DNA of 64,000 bases. Origin: Streptomyces sp. RPA4-2. Its GTDB lineage: Bacteria > Actinomycetota > Actinomycetes > Streptomycetales > Streptomycetaceae. The DNA lies in NCBI RefSeq assembly GCF_012273515.2, contig NZ_CP050975.2, forward strand, positions 9,424,001 through 9,488,000, read 5' to 3'. Below, one piece after another: positions 36,058 to 45,001 of this stretch (position 1 is its first letter; every line of letters starts with the position of its first letter). The translations under genes and the position numbers were made by a program. Below the pieces are notes generated by a model that saw nothing but the letters and a program-made list of their open reading frames with translations, had not been told where the DNA came from and did not search any database.

Positions 36058-36305
36058 CTCATGTGTTTTCCGGAAACCCCCCGCGGTACGCGTCTCACTG
36101 TGCGGACGTCGCTCCCGAGCCCGCCTGCGGACGGCGCCCGTGCCACGTGCTGGTCGGCGGTCGGAGCGCGCACCGGATCCGCGGATCGGTCCCGTCCGGC
36201 CGACGCGGAACCGCACCGCACCCATGGGACGCTTGGGCCGGTTCGAGGCCGCGGTGACGGCTGACCGCAGCGCCCGCAGCGCGTGTCGGCAACATACCGG
36301 ACAAA

Positions 36306-36339
36306 ATTGTTGACAATCTTCTCGGCCTGGATTTACGTT
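36306..36339 (+). promoter_or_regulatory. Promoter and operator of the GntR/gal operon
   Basis: TTGACA (36310-36315), an 18-base spacer and TACGTT (36334-36339). The perfect palindrome ATTGT-TG-ACAAT (36306-36317) overlaps the -35 box, the shape of many FadR/GntR operators. Suggests autorepression of the GntR gene and of the catabolic genes behind it. Confidence 0.6.
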
Positions 36340-36367
36340 CGACAGGCACTCACTCAGGGAGGGCACG

Positions 36368-37018
36368 ATGCCGAAGGAAGCCCGTCCGGGCACCGGCGAG
36401 CAGGCCAGGAAGCACGTACTGGCACAGCTGCGGCAGGCCATCCTGCTGGGCGAGATGGCGCCGGCCCAACGGCTCGTGGAGAACGAACTCGCCGAACGGT
36501 TCGACGTCACCCGGGCCAGCGTCCGGGCCGCGCTGATCGAGCTGGAGTCGGAGGGACTCGTCGAGCGGATCCGCAACCGCGGTTCGCGGGTGCGGGTGGT
36601 GACGGTCGAGGAAGCGGTGGCCATCACCGAATGCCGTATGGCCCTCGAAGGCCTGTGCGCGGCCAAGGCGGCCGTCGCGGCCACCGAGGACCAGCTCACC
36701 GAACTGGCCGGCCTGGGAACGGCGATGTCGAAGGCGGTCGCCGACGGTGAGCCGTTGGTCTACTCCGGGCTCAACCACGAACTGCACGCCCGGATCAGGG
36801 AGTTCTCCGGCCAGCGGGTCGCCGTGGAACTGCTGGAGCGGCTCAACGGACAACTGGTGCGCCATCGTTTCCAGCTCGCGCTGAGGCCCGGACGTCCCCA
36901 GCAGTCCCTGAGCGAGCACCTGGCCATGATCGAGGCGATCAGGGCCCGGGACCCGCAGGCGGCCGAAGCGGCCGTCCGCGGCCACCTCGCGGGAGTCATC
37001 GACGCACTGCGCCAATGA
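36368..37018 (+). CDS. GntR/FadR-type regulator of the gal-like operon
   Basis: A protein of 216 residues. The N-terminal winged helix is typical (ARKHVLAQLRQAILLGEMAP; AERFDVTRASVRAALIELES; EGLVERIRNRGSRVRVV). The C-terminal FCD domain has ECRMALEGLCAAKAA, NHELHARIREFSG and SEHLAMIEAIRARDPQ; its conserved His residues could bind a metal and an organic acid. It is 48 bases from the galB-like gene. The ligand is probably a substrate or intermediate of the ring-cleavage route, by position. Confidence 0.9.
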   Translation: MPKEARPGTGEQARKHVLAQLRQAILLGEMAPAQRLVENELAERFDVTRASVRAALIELESEGLVERIRNRGSRVRVVTVEEAVAITECRMALEGLCAAKAAVAATEDQLTELAGLGTAMSKAVADGEPLVYSGLNHELHARIREFSGQRVAVELLERLNGQLVRHRFQLALRPGRPQQSLSEHLAMIEAIRARDPQAAEAAVRGHLAGVIDALRQ

Positions 37019-37066
37019 CGTCTCGGAGGTGGGCCGACCGGCCTGTCCACCAAGGAGATGTGAGCC

Positions 37067-37816
37067 ATGACGCACGGCAAGGCGCCCACCACCCCACGAT
37101 CGACGCTCGTCATCACCGCGCACGCCGGGGACTTCGTCTGGCGGGCCGGAGGAGCCATCGCCCTGGCCGCCTCCCGAGGAGAGAAGGTGACCCTCGCGTG
37201 TCTCACCTACGGGGAGCGCGGTGAGTCCGCCCAAGCTTGGCGCGAGGGCAGGAAGTTGGCGGAGATCAAGGAGATACGCCGTACCGAGGCCGAGGCGGCG
37301 GCCGCGGTGCTCGGTGCCGAGGTCCGCTTCCTCGACGCCGGCGACTACCCCCTGCCGGTGACCCAGGACCTGACCGACCGTCTCGTACGGATCTATCGCG
37401 ACACCCGGCCCGACGTGGTGCTGACCCACCCCCGGGACGACCCCTACAACGGCGACCACCCGGCCGCCGCGCGGATGGCGCTGGACGCGCGCGTCCTGGC
37501 CCAGGCCATCGGGTACCCGTCCGACGGCGAGGTCATCGGCGCCCCTCCGGTGTTCTTCTTCGAGCCGCACCAGCCGGAGATGTGCGGCTTCAGGCCGGAG
37601 GTCCTCCTCGACATCACCCCGGTGTGGGAGACCAAGCGCGCGGCCATGGAGTGCCTGGCCACCCAACAGCACCTGTGGGAGTACTACACCGACCTGGGGA
37701 AGCGACGCGGCGTACAGCTCAGGCGCAACGCGGGTCCCAACCTCGGCCTGCCCCACACCACCTACGGCGAGGCCTACATGCGCCCCTACCCACAGGTCAC
37801 GGAGGAACTGGCGTGA
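37067..37816 (+). CDS. galB: 4-oxalomesaconate hydratase-like, PIG-L family (GalB)
   Basis: A protein of 249 residues in the PIG-L/LmbE fold. The metal-binding AHxDD pattern is AHAGD here (VITAHAGDFVWRAGGAIALA), with the second His-containing motif in HPRDDPYNGDHPAAARMAL. In gallate and protocatechuate degraders GalB adds water to 4-oxalomesaconate (enol) to give 4-carboxy-4-hydroxy-2-oxoadipate. The neighbours, galC- and galD-like genes, support this job over sugar deacetylation. Start ATG at 37067 follows AAGGAGATG. Its stop overlaps the next start (GTGA). Confidence 0.85.
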   Translation: MTHGKAPTTPRSTLVITAHAGDFVWRAGGAIALAASRGEKVTLACLTYGERGESAQAWREGRKLAEIKEIRRTEAEAAAAVLGAEVRFLDAGDYPLPVTQDLTDRLVRIYRDTRPDVVLTHPRDDPYNGDHPAAARMALDARVLAQAIGYPSDGEVIGAPPVFFFEPHQPEMCGFRPEVLLDITPVWETKRAAMECLATQQHLWEYYTDLGKRRGVQLRRNAGPNLGLPHTTYGEAYMRPYPQVTEELA

Positions 37817-38532
37817 GCGGTCTGATCATCACCAATCCGCCGCGCGCGCACGCCGAGGACGTCGAGGCGCTCGCCGGCCACGGCGTGGCCACGGTGCACG
37901 AGGGCATGGGCCGCCGCGGCAGCCTCGGCCCCGGCTTCCGGCCCATCCAGCAGGACGTACGCGTCGCGGGCAACGCGGTCACCGCACTGTGCCGGCCCGG
38001 CGACAACCTCATGATCCACGCGGCCGTCGAGCAGTGCGCGCCGGGCGACATCCTCGTCGTCGCCACCACCTCGCCCTCCACCGACGGCATGTTCGGCGAC
38101 CTGTTCGCCACCGCGCTCCAGCACCGCGGGGTGCGCGGCCTGGTCATCGACGCCGGGGTACGCGACACGGCCGGCCTGCGCGCCATGGGCTTCCCCGTGT
38201 GGTCGACCGCGGTGTGCGCCCGTGGCACGGTCAAGGCCACGGCCGGCTCGGTGAACGTACCCGTCGTGCTGGGCGGCCAGATCGTCCGGCCGGGGGACGT
38301 CGTCGTCGCCGACGACGACGGCGTGGTGTGCGTGCCCCGCGAGCAGGCAGGCGCGGCCGTCAGAGCGGCCGAGGCGCGCGCCGCCAAGGAGGACGCCACC
38401 CGAACCGCCTTCACCGGGGGCCAGTTGAGCCTGGACCGCTACGGTCTGCGTGAGACCCTCGCGCAACTGGGCGTGCGGTACCGGTCCTACGAGGAGTGCG
38501 CCCCCGACGTCCGCGACGGAACCGGGTCATGA
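37813..38532 (+). CDS. galC: 4-carboxy-4-hydroxy-2-oxoadipate aldolase, RraA-like (GalC/LigK)
   Basis: A protein of 239 residues from GTG (VSGLIITNPPRAHAEDVEAL). RraA-fold signatures: GVATVHEGMGRRGSLGPGFR, AAVEQCAPGDILVVATTSPS, MFGDLFATALQHRGVRGLVI, DAGVRDTAGLRAMGFPVWST, and GDVVVADDDGVVCVP. The Asp and Arg of DAGVRD are the usual metal and substrate residues of the class II HMG/CHA aldolases. It cleaves the GalB product to pyruvate and oxaloacetate. Overlaps both neighbours by four bases. Confidence 0.88.
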   Translation: MSGLIITNPPRAHAEDVEALAGHGVATVHEGMGRRGSLGPGFRPIQQDVRVAGNAVTALCRPGDNLMIHAAVEQCAPGDILVVATTSPSTDGMFGDLFATALQHRGVRGLVIDAGVRDTAGLRAMGFPVWSTAVCARGTVKATAGSVNVPVVLGGQIVRPGDVVVADDDGVVCVPREQAGAAVRAAEARAAKEDATRTAFTGGQLSLDRYGLRETLAQLGVRYRSYEECAPDVRDGTGS

Positions 38533-39617
38533 GCGCGGGCGAGGAGGTGCGCTGCATGCTCATGCGCGGAGGCACCTCGAAGGGCGCCTACTTCCTGGCC
38601 GACGATCTCCCGCCCGTTCCCGGCGCACGCGACGATCTGCTGTTGCGGGTCATGGGCAGCCCCGACCCGCGCCAGACCGACGGCCTCGGCGGAGCGCACC
38701 CGCTGACCAGCAAGGTGGCCGTGATCTCCGCGTCGGCCGGCCCCGAAACGGACGTCGACTACCTGTTCCTCCAGGTCGGCGTCGACCGGCCCGAGGTCTC
38801 CGACCGGCAGAACTGCGGCAACCTGCTCGCCGGGGTCGGCCCGTTCGCCGTCGAACGCGGACTGGTCCGGGCCGGGGAGGAGCGGACCTCCGTACGGATC
38901 CGCATGGTCAACTCCGGGGACCTCGCCGTCGCCGCCTTCGCCACACCCGGCGGGCGCGTCGACTACACCGGTACGGCCGAGATCTCCGGCGTGCCGGGCA
39001 CCGCCGCCCCGGTGATGGTCGAGTTCCCGCCGGGACCCCGTCCGCTGCTGCCCACCGGGCGCGTCCGCGACACCGCGGCCGGCACTCCGGTGACCTGCGT
39101 CGACAACGGGATGCCGACCGTACTGATCGCCGCGGCCGCCCTGCGCGTCACCGGATACGAGGAACCCGGGGAGCTGGAGGTGGACCACGCGCTCGCCGGG
39201 CGACTGCGGGCGATCCGGCTCGAGGCCGGGAAGCTGATGGGCCTCGGTGACGTGGAAGCGGCCACCGTTCCCAAACTCAGCCTGCTCGCCCCGCCGTTGC
39301 ACGGGGGCGCGGTCATGACCCGTACCTTCATCCCGGTGCGCTGCCACCCCTCGATCGGCGTGCTGGGCGCCGCCGGCGTCGCCGCGGGCCTGCGCGTCGG
39401 GGGCGGGGTGGGCGAGGGCATCGCCCGGCTGCCCGCCCACGGGGACCTGCTGCGTATCGAGCACCCCACGGGATTCCTCGACATCGAGGCCGCCCTCGAC
39501 CACCGCGCCGCCGGCGCCACCCCGGTGGCCCGGCGCACCGTCGTAGTCCGCACCGCACGAAAGATCTTCGACGGCACGGTCTTCGCCCGGCCGGCCGCAG
39601 CCGCAGCCCACCTGTGA
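38529..39617 (+). CDS. galD: 4-oxalomesaconate tautomerase, PrpF family (GalD)
   Basis: A protein of 362 residues. PrpF-family segments: CMLMRGGTSKGAYFLADDLP at the N-terminus (its Cys is a conserved active-site residue), RVMGSPDPRQTDGLGGAHPL, DVDYLFLQVGVD, CGNLLAGVGPFAVERGL and VDNGMPTVLIAAAAL. GalD converts keto to enol 4-oxalomesaconate, feeding GalB. That this step is present points to a pathway that forms the keto acid directly by ring opening, as gallate cleavage does. ATGA overlap with galC. Confidence 0.86.
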   Translation: MSAGEEVRCMLMRGGTSKGAYFLADDLPPVPGARDDLLLRVMGSPDPRQTDGLGGAHPLTSKVAVISASAGPETDVDYLFLQVGVDRPEVSDRQNCGNLLAGVGPFAVERGLVRAGEERTSVRIRMVNSGDLAVAAFATPGGRVDYTGTAEISGVPGTAAPVMVEFPPGPRPLLPTGRVRDTAAGTPVTCVDNGMPTVLIAAAALRVTGYEEPGELEVDHALAGRLRAIRLEAGKLMGLGDVEAATVPKLSLLAPPLHGGAVMTRTFIPVRCHPSIGVLGAAGVAAGLRVGGGVGEGIARLPAHGDLLRIEHPTGFLDIEAALDHRAAGATPVARRTVVVRTARKIFDGTVFARPAAAAAHL

Positions 39618-39627
39618 GGAGGCCTGG

Positions 39628-40593
39628 ATGGCCCCGCCCCTTGGCGACATCGCCCACCTCGGGCACGTCGAACTGCTCACCCCGGACCTGGACGGAAGTC
39701 TGCGGTTCTTCACCGACTACCTGGGCCTGACGGTCAACGGCAGGCACGGCGACTCGGTCTACCTGCGGACCTGGGACGACTACGAGCACCACAGCCTGGT
39801 CCTCACCGCGCACGAGACCTCGGGCCTGCGCCGCACCGCGCTGCGTGCCTCCAGCGAGGAGGCCCTGCGGCGCAGGGTCGGGGAGTTGGAGACGGCGGGC
39901 CACGCGGGCCGCTGGACCGAGGACGAGCCGGGCCTCGGCCCGCTGTACGTCACCAGCGACCCCGACGGCCACGAGGTCGCCCTGTACTGGGAGTCGGAGT
40001 GGTACCGGGCCCCGGACGGGCTCAGGCCGGGCCTGAAGAACCAGCCCCAGGCCAAGCCAGGCCACGGCGTGGGCGTACGTCGTCTGGACCACGTCAACTA
40101 CCTCGCGGCCGACGTCGCCGCCAACGCCGACTTCCACCACCGCCTGCTCGGCGCCCGGCCGACCGAGCAGATCCGCCTCGACACCGGCCGGATCGCCGCG
40201 AAGTGGCTGACGTTCACGGACAAGTCGTACGACGTCGTCTACACGGAGGACCGGACGGGCTCGCGCGGGCGGCTGCACCACATCGCGTTCGCGACCGACA
40301 CCCGTGAGGACATCCTGCGCGCCGCGGACCTCGCCCTCGACACCGGCGTGTTCATCGAGACGGGCCCGCACAAGCACGCCATCCAGCAGACGTTCTTCCT
40401 GTACGTCTACGAGCCGGGCGGCAACCGCGTCGAACTCTGCAACCCGCTCACCCGGCTCGTCCTGGCCCCCGACTGGCCGCTGATCACCTGGACCGAGGCC
40501 GAGCGGGCCAAGGGCCAGGCATGGGGCCTGAAGACCATCGAGTCCTTCCACACCCACGGCACACCACCTCTCGACCAGGCCCAGGACACCTGA
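39628..40593 (+). CDS. Type I extradiol dioxygenase (VOC, catechol-2,3-dioxygenase-like)
   Basis: A protein of 321 residues with two VOC modules. The metal ligands fit the catechol-2,3-dioxygenase set: His155 (RRLDHVNYLA), His217 or His218 (GRLHHIAFATDTREDILRAA) and Glu269 (GGNRVELCNP). The second-sphere His in GPHKHAIQQTFFLYVYEPGG is also present. So it should open a catechol-type ring next to the hydroxyls using Fe(II) and O2. It ends the galBCD operon, 10 bases after galD with GAGGAGG. The known gallate dioxygenases are of the unrelated LigB type, so this would be a replacement; the substrate is inferred from context only. Confidence 0.88.
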   Translation: MAPPLGDIAHLGHVELLTPDLDGSLRFFTDYLGLTVNGRHGDSVYLRTWDDYEHHSLVLTAHETSGLRRTALRASSEEALRRRVGELETAGHAGRWTEDEPGLGPLYVTSDPDGHEVALYWESEWYRAPDGLRPGLKNQPQAKPGHGVGVRRLDHVNYLAADVAANADFHHRLLGARPTEQIRLDTGRIAAKWLTFTDKSYDVVYTEDRTGSRGRLHHIAFATDTREDILRAADLALDTGVFIETGPHKHAIQQTFFLYVYEPGGNRVELCNPLTRLVLAPDWPLITWTEAERAKGQAWGLKTIESFHTHGTPPLDQAQDT

Positions 40594-40677
40594 CACAGGC
40601 GGGACGAGCACGCGGGACGGCGGCCCCTGCACCGCTGACGGTGGCGGGACCGCCGCACGATCGGTTCCGGAACCGGG

Positions 40678-40702
40678 TTGACCCTCGACCTTGTGCAGGG
40701 TC
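40678..40702 (+). promoter_or_regulatory. MerR-type promoter and operator
   Basis: TTGACC (40678-40683), then a 19-base spacer to CAGAGT (40703-40708). The inverted repeat GACCCT-N11-AGGGTC (40680-40702) fills the spacer. A long spacer with a dyad inside is the hallmark of MerR-activated promoters; it lies just upstream of the MerR fusion gene, so autoregulation is likely. Confidence 0.55.
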
Positions 40703-40727
40703 CAGAGTGCTGGGTGTGGAGAACGAC

Positions 40728-41795
40728 ATGCGCAGCATTGGCGAGATGGCCCGCGACAGCGGCCTGGGTGTGAGCGCCCTGCGGTTCTACGACCGTGCCG
40801 GAGTGCTGGTCCCGGCCTGGGTGGATCCGGTGAGCGGCTACCGCTGGTACGAACCCGAGCAGCTCGAAGAGGCCCGGCTGCTGGCCCGCTTGCGCCGGTC
40901 AGGGATGCCGCTGGCGGACATCCGGCTGGTGCTGGCCAGCTGGTCCGGCGCGGACACCGATCTGGTCCGGAAACTGCTGAAGGCGCACCTGCGCCGCCTC
41001 GAGCAGGGACTGTCCGATGCCCGCAGCGAGTTCTCCGCGCTCCGAGCCCTACTCGATCACAGGGAGAATGTCATGACTTCGCTCCGCATCGCCACCGTCC
41101 GGCTGTCCATCACCGCGCCCCGACTGGCAGCCGCGGTGGACGCGGTTCGTTTCGCGGCGAGCACCGACCCGGAGCTGCCGATGCTCGGCGGGGTCCTGTT
41201 CGACATCGAGGGTGAGAGCCTTCACGTCGTGACCACCGACCGGTACCGAATGGCCGTCGCGCAGGTCGGTATCGCCGGGCACGACGGGAGCCGAGTGCAG
41301 GTCATCGTGCCCACCCCGCTCGCCGACGCGATGCGGGCGCTATTGGACGGCGAGGGACCCGTGCGGCTCTCCGTCGACGGTGACCGCGTGGCACTGGAGG
41401 CTGGGGGCACGCAGGCAGCCGGTCAGTGCCTCGACCACGACTTCCCCGACTACCGTCGTCTCCTCCCGCAGGTCGCAGGGCGCCGCGCCGTCGTCGAGGT
41501 GGCGGCTTTCCGGAAGGCTCTGGAGACCGGTCCGGTCCGGTCCGGAGAAACCGGAGCGTACGACCTCAGCATGCTCAGGGTGGAGGATGGCGGCACCGTG
41601 ACCCTCTGCGCTGAGGGTGTCGAGGACCCGAACCGCGTCGCCGTCAACCGTGAGTTCCTGCTGGACGCGCTGACCGCCGGGGCCAGGGACCGACTGATTT
41701 TGGAGCTCGGCACCTCCACGACGCCGATCGCTATCCGCCGGCCCGACGACGAGGGCACCTTCTCGATCCTGATGCCGGTCCGCCTGGAGGACTGA
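40728..41795 (+). CDS. MerR regulator fused to DNA sliding-clamp-like domains
   Basis: A protein of 355 residues. Residues 1-115 are a MerR helix-turn-helix and dimer helix (SIGEMARDSGLGVSALRFYD; SGYRWYEPEQLEEARLLARL). Residues about 116-355 look like two domains of the DNA polymerase III beta clamp: a domain-2-like part (AAAVDAVRFAASTDPELPML; GGVLFDIEGESLHVVTTDRY) and a domain-3-like part (NREFLLDALTAGARDRLILE; ending FSILMPVRL, as clamps do). About one third of a clamp is missing, so it is unlikely to encircle DNA as a normal DnaN. GGAG lies six bases before ATG 40728; GTG 40716 is an alternative. The clamp fold may serve as sensor or dimer platform. Confidence 0.85.
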   Translation: MRSIGEMARDSGLGVSALRFYDRAGVLVPAWVDPVSGYRWYEPEQLEEARLLARLRRSGMPLADIRLVLASWSGADTDLVRKLLKAHLRRLEQGLSDARSEFSALRALLDHRENVMTSLRIATVRLSITAPRLAAAVDAVRFAASTDPELPMLGGVLFDIEGESLHVVTTDRYRMAVAQVGIAGHDGSRVQVIVPTPLADAMRALLDGEGPVRLSVDGDRVALEAGGTQAAGQCLDHDFPDYRRLLPQVAGRRAVVEVAAFRKALETGPVRSGETGAYDLSMLRVEDGGTVTLCAEGVEDPNRVAVNREFLLDALTAGARDRLILELGTSTTPIAIRRPDDEGTFSILMPVRLED

Positions 41796-41804
41796 CGGTA
41801 CGTT

Positions 41805-41854
41805 CACCCTGATCCGGCCCGCCCAGACCAGTCGGATGCAGCCGGATCAGGGTG
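41805..41854 (+). terminator. Long inverted repeat after the MerR fusion gene
   Basis: Arms CACCCTGATCCGGC and complement, 14 bp, with a 22-base loop, ten bases after the stop. Likely terminator. Between it and 42086 there are two short direct repeats (CGCCGGCACGAGGC near 41970 and 41991) and no gene. Confidence 0.6.
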
Positions 41855-42086
41855 CTGGGGAACCCATGGACGGAGACGGATGCCCCATCGTCGATCGAAC
41901 GAACGGACCACACCATGGTGCCCGGCGCCCAGGGAATCTGTCACGGCTGCTGGGCCTCGGGCCGTGACGCCGCCGGCACGAGGCACCGGCCGCCGGCACG
42001 AGGCGCCAGGGACATCGGCCGACGAGACGTCGCTGCCGAGATCGCCATCCGTCAGCTTTACGACACCACGCTTTGAAGGCCAGGGA

Positions 42087-43190
42087 TCAGCGTGCCGCCC
42101 ACGCCTCCACCGCGGTCGTCACCGGCGCTCCCGTACGCGCCGACTCTTCGATGGCCAACGCCAGCAGATGATCCTGGCAGCCCTCGGCCAGCGGATACGG
42201 TTCGGGGCCGGCGTCCCGGACCCATGCCCCCGTACGGCACAGCAGGTCCACCACGGCGAGGTCGTCCTCGGACAGACTCGCGCCCAGATAGTCGTTGCGC
42301 CACACCACCCGTCCGTCGAACGAGATGTGGTGCACCTCCGCTCCTTCGAGATTGAGATCCGTCCCGGTCCGGCGGCGCATCAGCGGGGACTCCACGGGTG
42401 TGCGCGGACCGGCCATCCGTACCACCGTGTCGTCCACCATCTCGCCGAGCGAGCCGCGTACCACGATCCGTCGGGCGCGCAGCGGATTCCACCACTGGTT
42501 GTCCGTGAAGTCGTACAGGCCCGTGCGGGCCCCGCCGAAGTCCAGGAGAGCGAGGGTGTTGACGGCGTCCTTGGGCGTGAGATCGTCCGACCAGCCGGCG
42601 GGGGACAGCGGATCGGCGAGCGGGGCGGTGAAGGCCCGAGCCGTCACGGTGACGGGCCCGCCGGCGACACCCAGCGTGTGCCGGATCAGCGACATCGCGT
42701 GATACATGTGCGTCGAGGACACCTGGACGGACGTGACCTTGCCGATCACGCCCTCGCGTACGAGGGCCATGCGAGCGGCGTGGCCGGGCATCAGGGGGTA
42801 CTGTTCCGCGACCTGGACGAGTCCGCCGCCCCCGGCGCGTTTCGCGCCTCCCACGGCATCCCACAAGTCCCGAAGGCCGCGTACGTCGGGCGCCGGCGGA
42901 GTCTCGGCGAGGACCGGCACCTCACGCTCGACCAGTTCCTGTACGACCTGCGGCGTGATCTCCCACGGGACCGACGGGATCACGAACTCCGGTTCAGCGG
43001 CGCACAGTTCGCTGACGGTTCGGAAGGCCGGTACACCCCACTCCGCCTTCAGCTGGGCGACGCGTTCGGCCGAACGCGTCACGACGCCCGCCACCGCCAG
43101 CCGCTCGGGCAGTGCCCTCGCCAGCCGGACGAAAAATTCGGCCCGCCACCCGCTGCCCACGATGCCGAACCGTATGGGTCCTGTCCTCAA
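42087..43190 (-). CDS. Gfo/Idh/MocA-family oxidoreductase
   Basis: A protein of 367 residues. The N-terminal Rossmann motif is RFGIVGSGWRAEFFVRLARA, followed by strands ending in SVPWEITPQVVQELVERE and PVLAETPPAPDVRGL, where the family usually has EKP (AETPPA here). NAD(P)-dependent oxidation of a sugar or polyol is expected. The start is TTG at 43190, supported by GGGGAGGA at a normal gap. It stands alone; the glucarate genes further on do not directly define its substrate. Confidence 0.85.
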   Translation of the reverse strand: MRTGPIRFGIVGSGWRAEFFVRLARALPERLAVAGVVTRSAERVAQLKAEWGVPAFRTVSELCAAEPEFVIPSVPWEITPQVVQELVEREVPVLAETPPAPDVRGLRDLWDAVGGAKRAGGGGLVQVAEQYPLMPGHAARMALVREGVIGKVTSVQVSSTHMYHAMSLIRHTLGVAGGPVTVTARAFTAPLADPLSPAGWSDDLTPKDAVNTLALLDFGGARTGLYDFTDNQWWNPLRARRIVVRGSLGEMVDDTVVRMAGPRTPVESPLMRRRTGTDLNLEGAEVHHISFDGRVVWRNDYLGASLSEDDLAVVDLLCRTGAWVRDAGPEPYPLAEGCQDHLLALAIEESARTGAPVTTAVEAWAAR

Positions 43191-43426
43191 GTGTCCGTTC
43201 CTCCCCGCGTCCTCGCCCCGAGTCTAAGGGCTGCCCCGTAATCCCCGGCGGGCGCACGACGACAGCTACGGCACCCGCGGGCGTGTCCCGGGAGGGCACC
43301 CGGCCGGCCATGTCCGGTGAGTCCCACGGGGCCGACCCTGGCCCGCAGGTCGAGGGGATCGGCGCGAGGGAGTGACGGCGGGGCGCGACGTGTTCCCGCC
43401 CCGCCCCGCCGCCCGGCCGTGGCCGG

Positions 43427-44830
43427 TCAGTCCTTGAGCTGGTCGATCTGGCGGATCTTGTTGGTGGCGTCCAGGGCGGCGACCTTGTAGGACTCCGCGA
43501 GCGTCGGATAGTTGAACACCGCGTCGACCAGGTAGTCGACCGTGCCGCCGCATCCCATCACCGACTGGCCGATGTGGATCAGCTCGGTGGCCCCGGTGCC
43601 GAAGCAGTGCACACCGAGCAGTTTCCGGTCGTCCGGGGAGACCAGCAGTTTGAGCATGCCGTGCGAGTCGCCGATGATCTGGCCCCGGGCCAGTTCGCGG
43701 TAGCGGGAGATACCGACCTCGAAGGGCACGCAGTCCTCGGTGAGCTGGTCCTCGGTGCGCCCGATGAAACTGATCTCCGGAATGGTGTAGATGCCGATCG
43801 GCTGGAGGTCGTGCATCGGGTGCACCGGTTCGCCGAAGGCGTGGTACGCCGCCGTGCGGCCCTGCTCCATCGAGGTCGCGGCCAGGGCCGGGAAGCCGAT
43901 GACGTCGCCGACGGCGTAGATGTGCGGCACCTCGGTGCGGTAGTTCTCGTCGACCTTGATCCGGCCGCGCGGGTCGGCGGACAGGCCCGCCTTGTCCAGC
44001 TCGAGTTCGTCGGTGAGGCCCTGCCGGCCGGCGGAGTACATCACGGTGTCCGCGGGGATCTTCTTGCCGCTCTCCAGGACGGTGAGCGTGCCCCGCGGAT
44101 GGCGTTCGACCGCGGCGACCGTCTCCCCGAAACGGAAGGTGACGGCCAGGTCCCGCAGGTGGTACTTCAGCGACTCGATGACCTCGACGTCGCAGAAGTC
44201 GAGCATCGAGGACCGCTTCTCGACCACCGTGATCTTGCTGCCGAGGGCGGCGAACATGGAGGCGTACTCCATGCCGATCACACCGGCCCCGACGATGACC
44301 ATGGAGCGCGGCACCCGCTCCAGGTTGAGGACGTTGTCCGAGTCCATGATCGTGCGCCCGTCGAACTCGACGGCCGCGGGCCGGGCCGGCCGGGTGCCGG
44401 TGGCGATCACGATGTGCTCGGCGGTCAACAGCTGTTCGTTGCCGTTCGCCTCGGTCACGGCGACGGTGTGGTCGTCCACGAAGCGGCCGGTGCCGGCGAA
44501 GAGGGAGACGTGGTTGCGGGAGAGCTGATTGCGGATGACGTCGACCTCGCGGCTGACCACGTGCTGGGTGCGCGCGGTCAGGTCGGCGACGGTGATGTCC
44601 TCCTTGAGCCGGTAGCTCTGGCCGTACATGTCGCGCTGGGTGAGACCGGTGAGGTAGAGGACCGCCTCGCGCAGGGTCTTGGAGGGGATGGTCCCGGTGT
44701 GGATGGACACCCCGCCGACCATGTCGGGCCGGTCGACGACGGCGACCCGGCGGCCGAGCTTGGCCGCGGCGATGGCGGCTTTCTGCCCACCGGGGCCGGA
44801 TCCTATGACAAGCATGTCGAAGTCGCGCAC
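43427..44830 (-). CDS. sthA: Soluble pyridine nucleotide transhydrogenase (Si-specific)
   Basis: A protein of 467 residues from GTG ([20 protein letters not shown]). FAD site GSGPGG; NAD(P) site [20 protein letters not shown]; second FAD motif [20 protein letters not shown]; dimer domain [18 protein letters not shown]. The redox disulfide of lipoamide dehydrogenases is absent: the region reads [20 protein letters not shown]. That marks SthA, which moves hydride between NADPH and NAD+. The length is normal. The 38 residues upstream of the GTG in the open frame are not supported. Confidence 0.9.
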   Translation of the reverse strand: MRDFDMLVIGSGPGGQKAAIAAAKLGRRVAVVDRPDMVGGVSIHTGTIPSKTLREAVLYLTGLTQRDMYGQSYRLKEDITVADLTARTQHVVSREVDVIRNQLSRNHVSLFAGTGRFVDDHTVAVTEANGNEQLLTAEHIVIATGTRPARPAAVEFDGRTIMDSDNVLNLERVPRSMVIVGAGVIGMEYASMFAALGSKITVVEKRSSMLDFCDVEVIESLKYHLRDLAVTFRFGETVAAVERHPRGTLTVLESGKKIPADTVMYSAGRQGLTDELELDKAGLSADPRGRIKVDENYRTEVPHIYAVGDVIGFPALAATSMEQGRTAAYHAFGEPVHPMHDLQPIGIYTIPEISFIGRTEDQLTEDCVPFEVGISRYRELARGQIIGDSHGMLKLLVSPDDRKLLGVHCFGTGATELIHIGQSVMGCGGTVDYLVDAVFNYPTLAESYKVAALDATNKIRQIDQLKD

Positions 44831-45001
44831 TCTCCGAAGTCTGTCAGGCCGAAGTCCCTCCCCGGAAGGGTGAATGGGAAACGGACCACTTCGCCCGGGG
44901 AAAATTCCGGTGGTCACCGCACCTGACGCCGGAGACGGACGCATCGCACGCCGGGGGTCGGCGCACGGGAGGCCGGAATCCGGCGCACCTCGCTTCGGAC
45001 G

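Noticed and set aside
41852..42076. Small open frame between the MerR fusion and the Gfo/Idh gene
   Set aside because: No ribosome site, low-complexity text, and it crosses a hairpin and short direct repeats.
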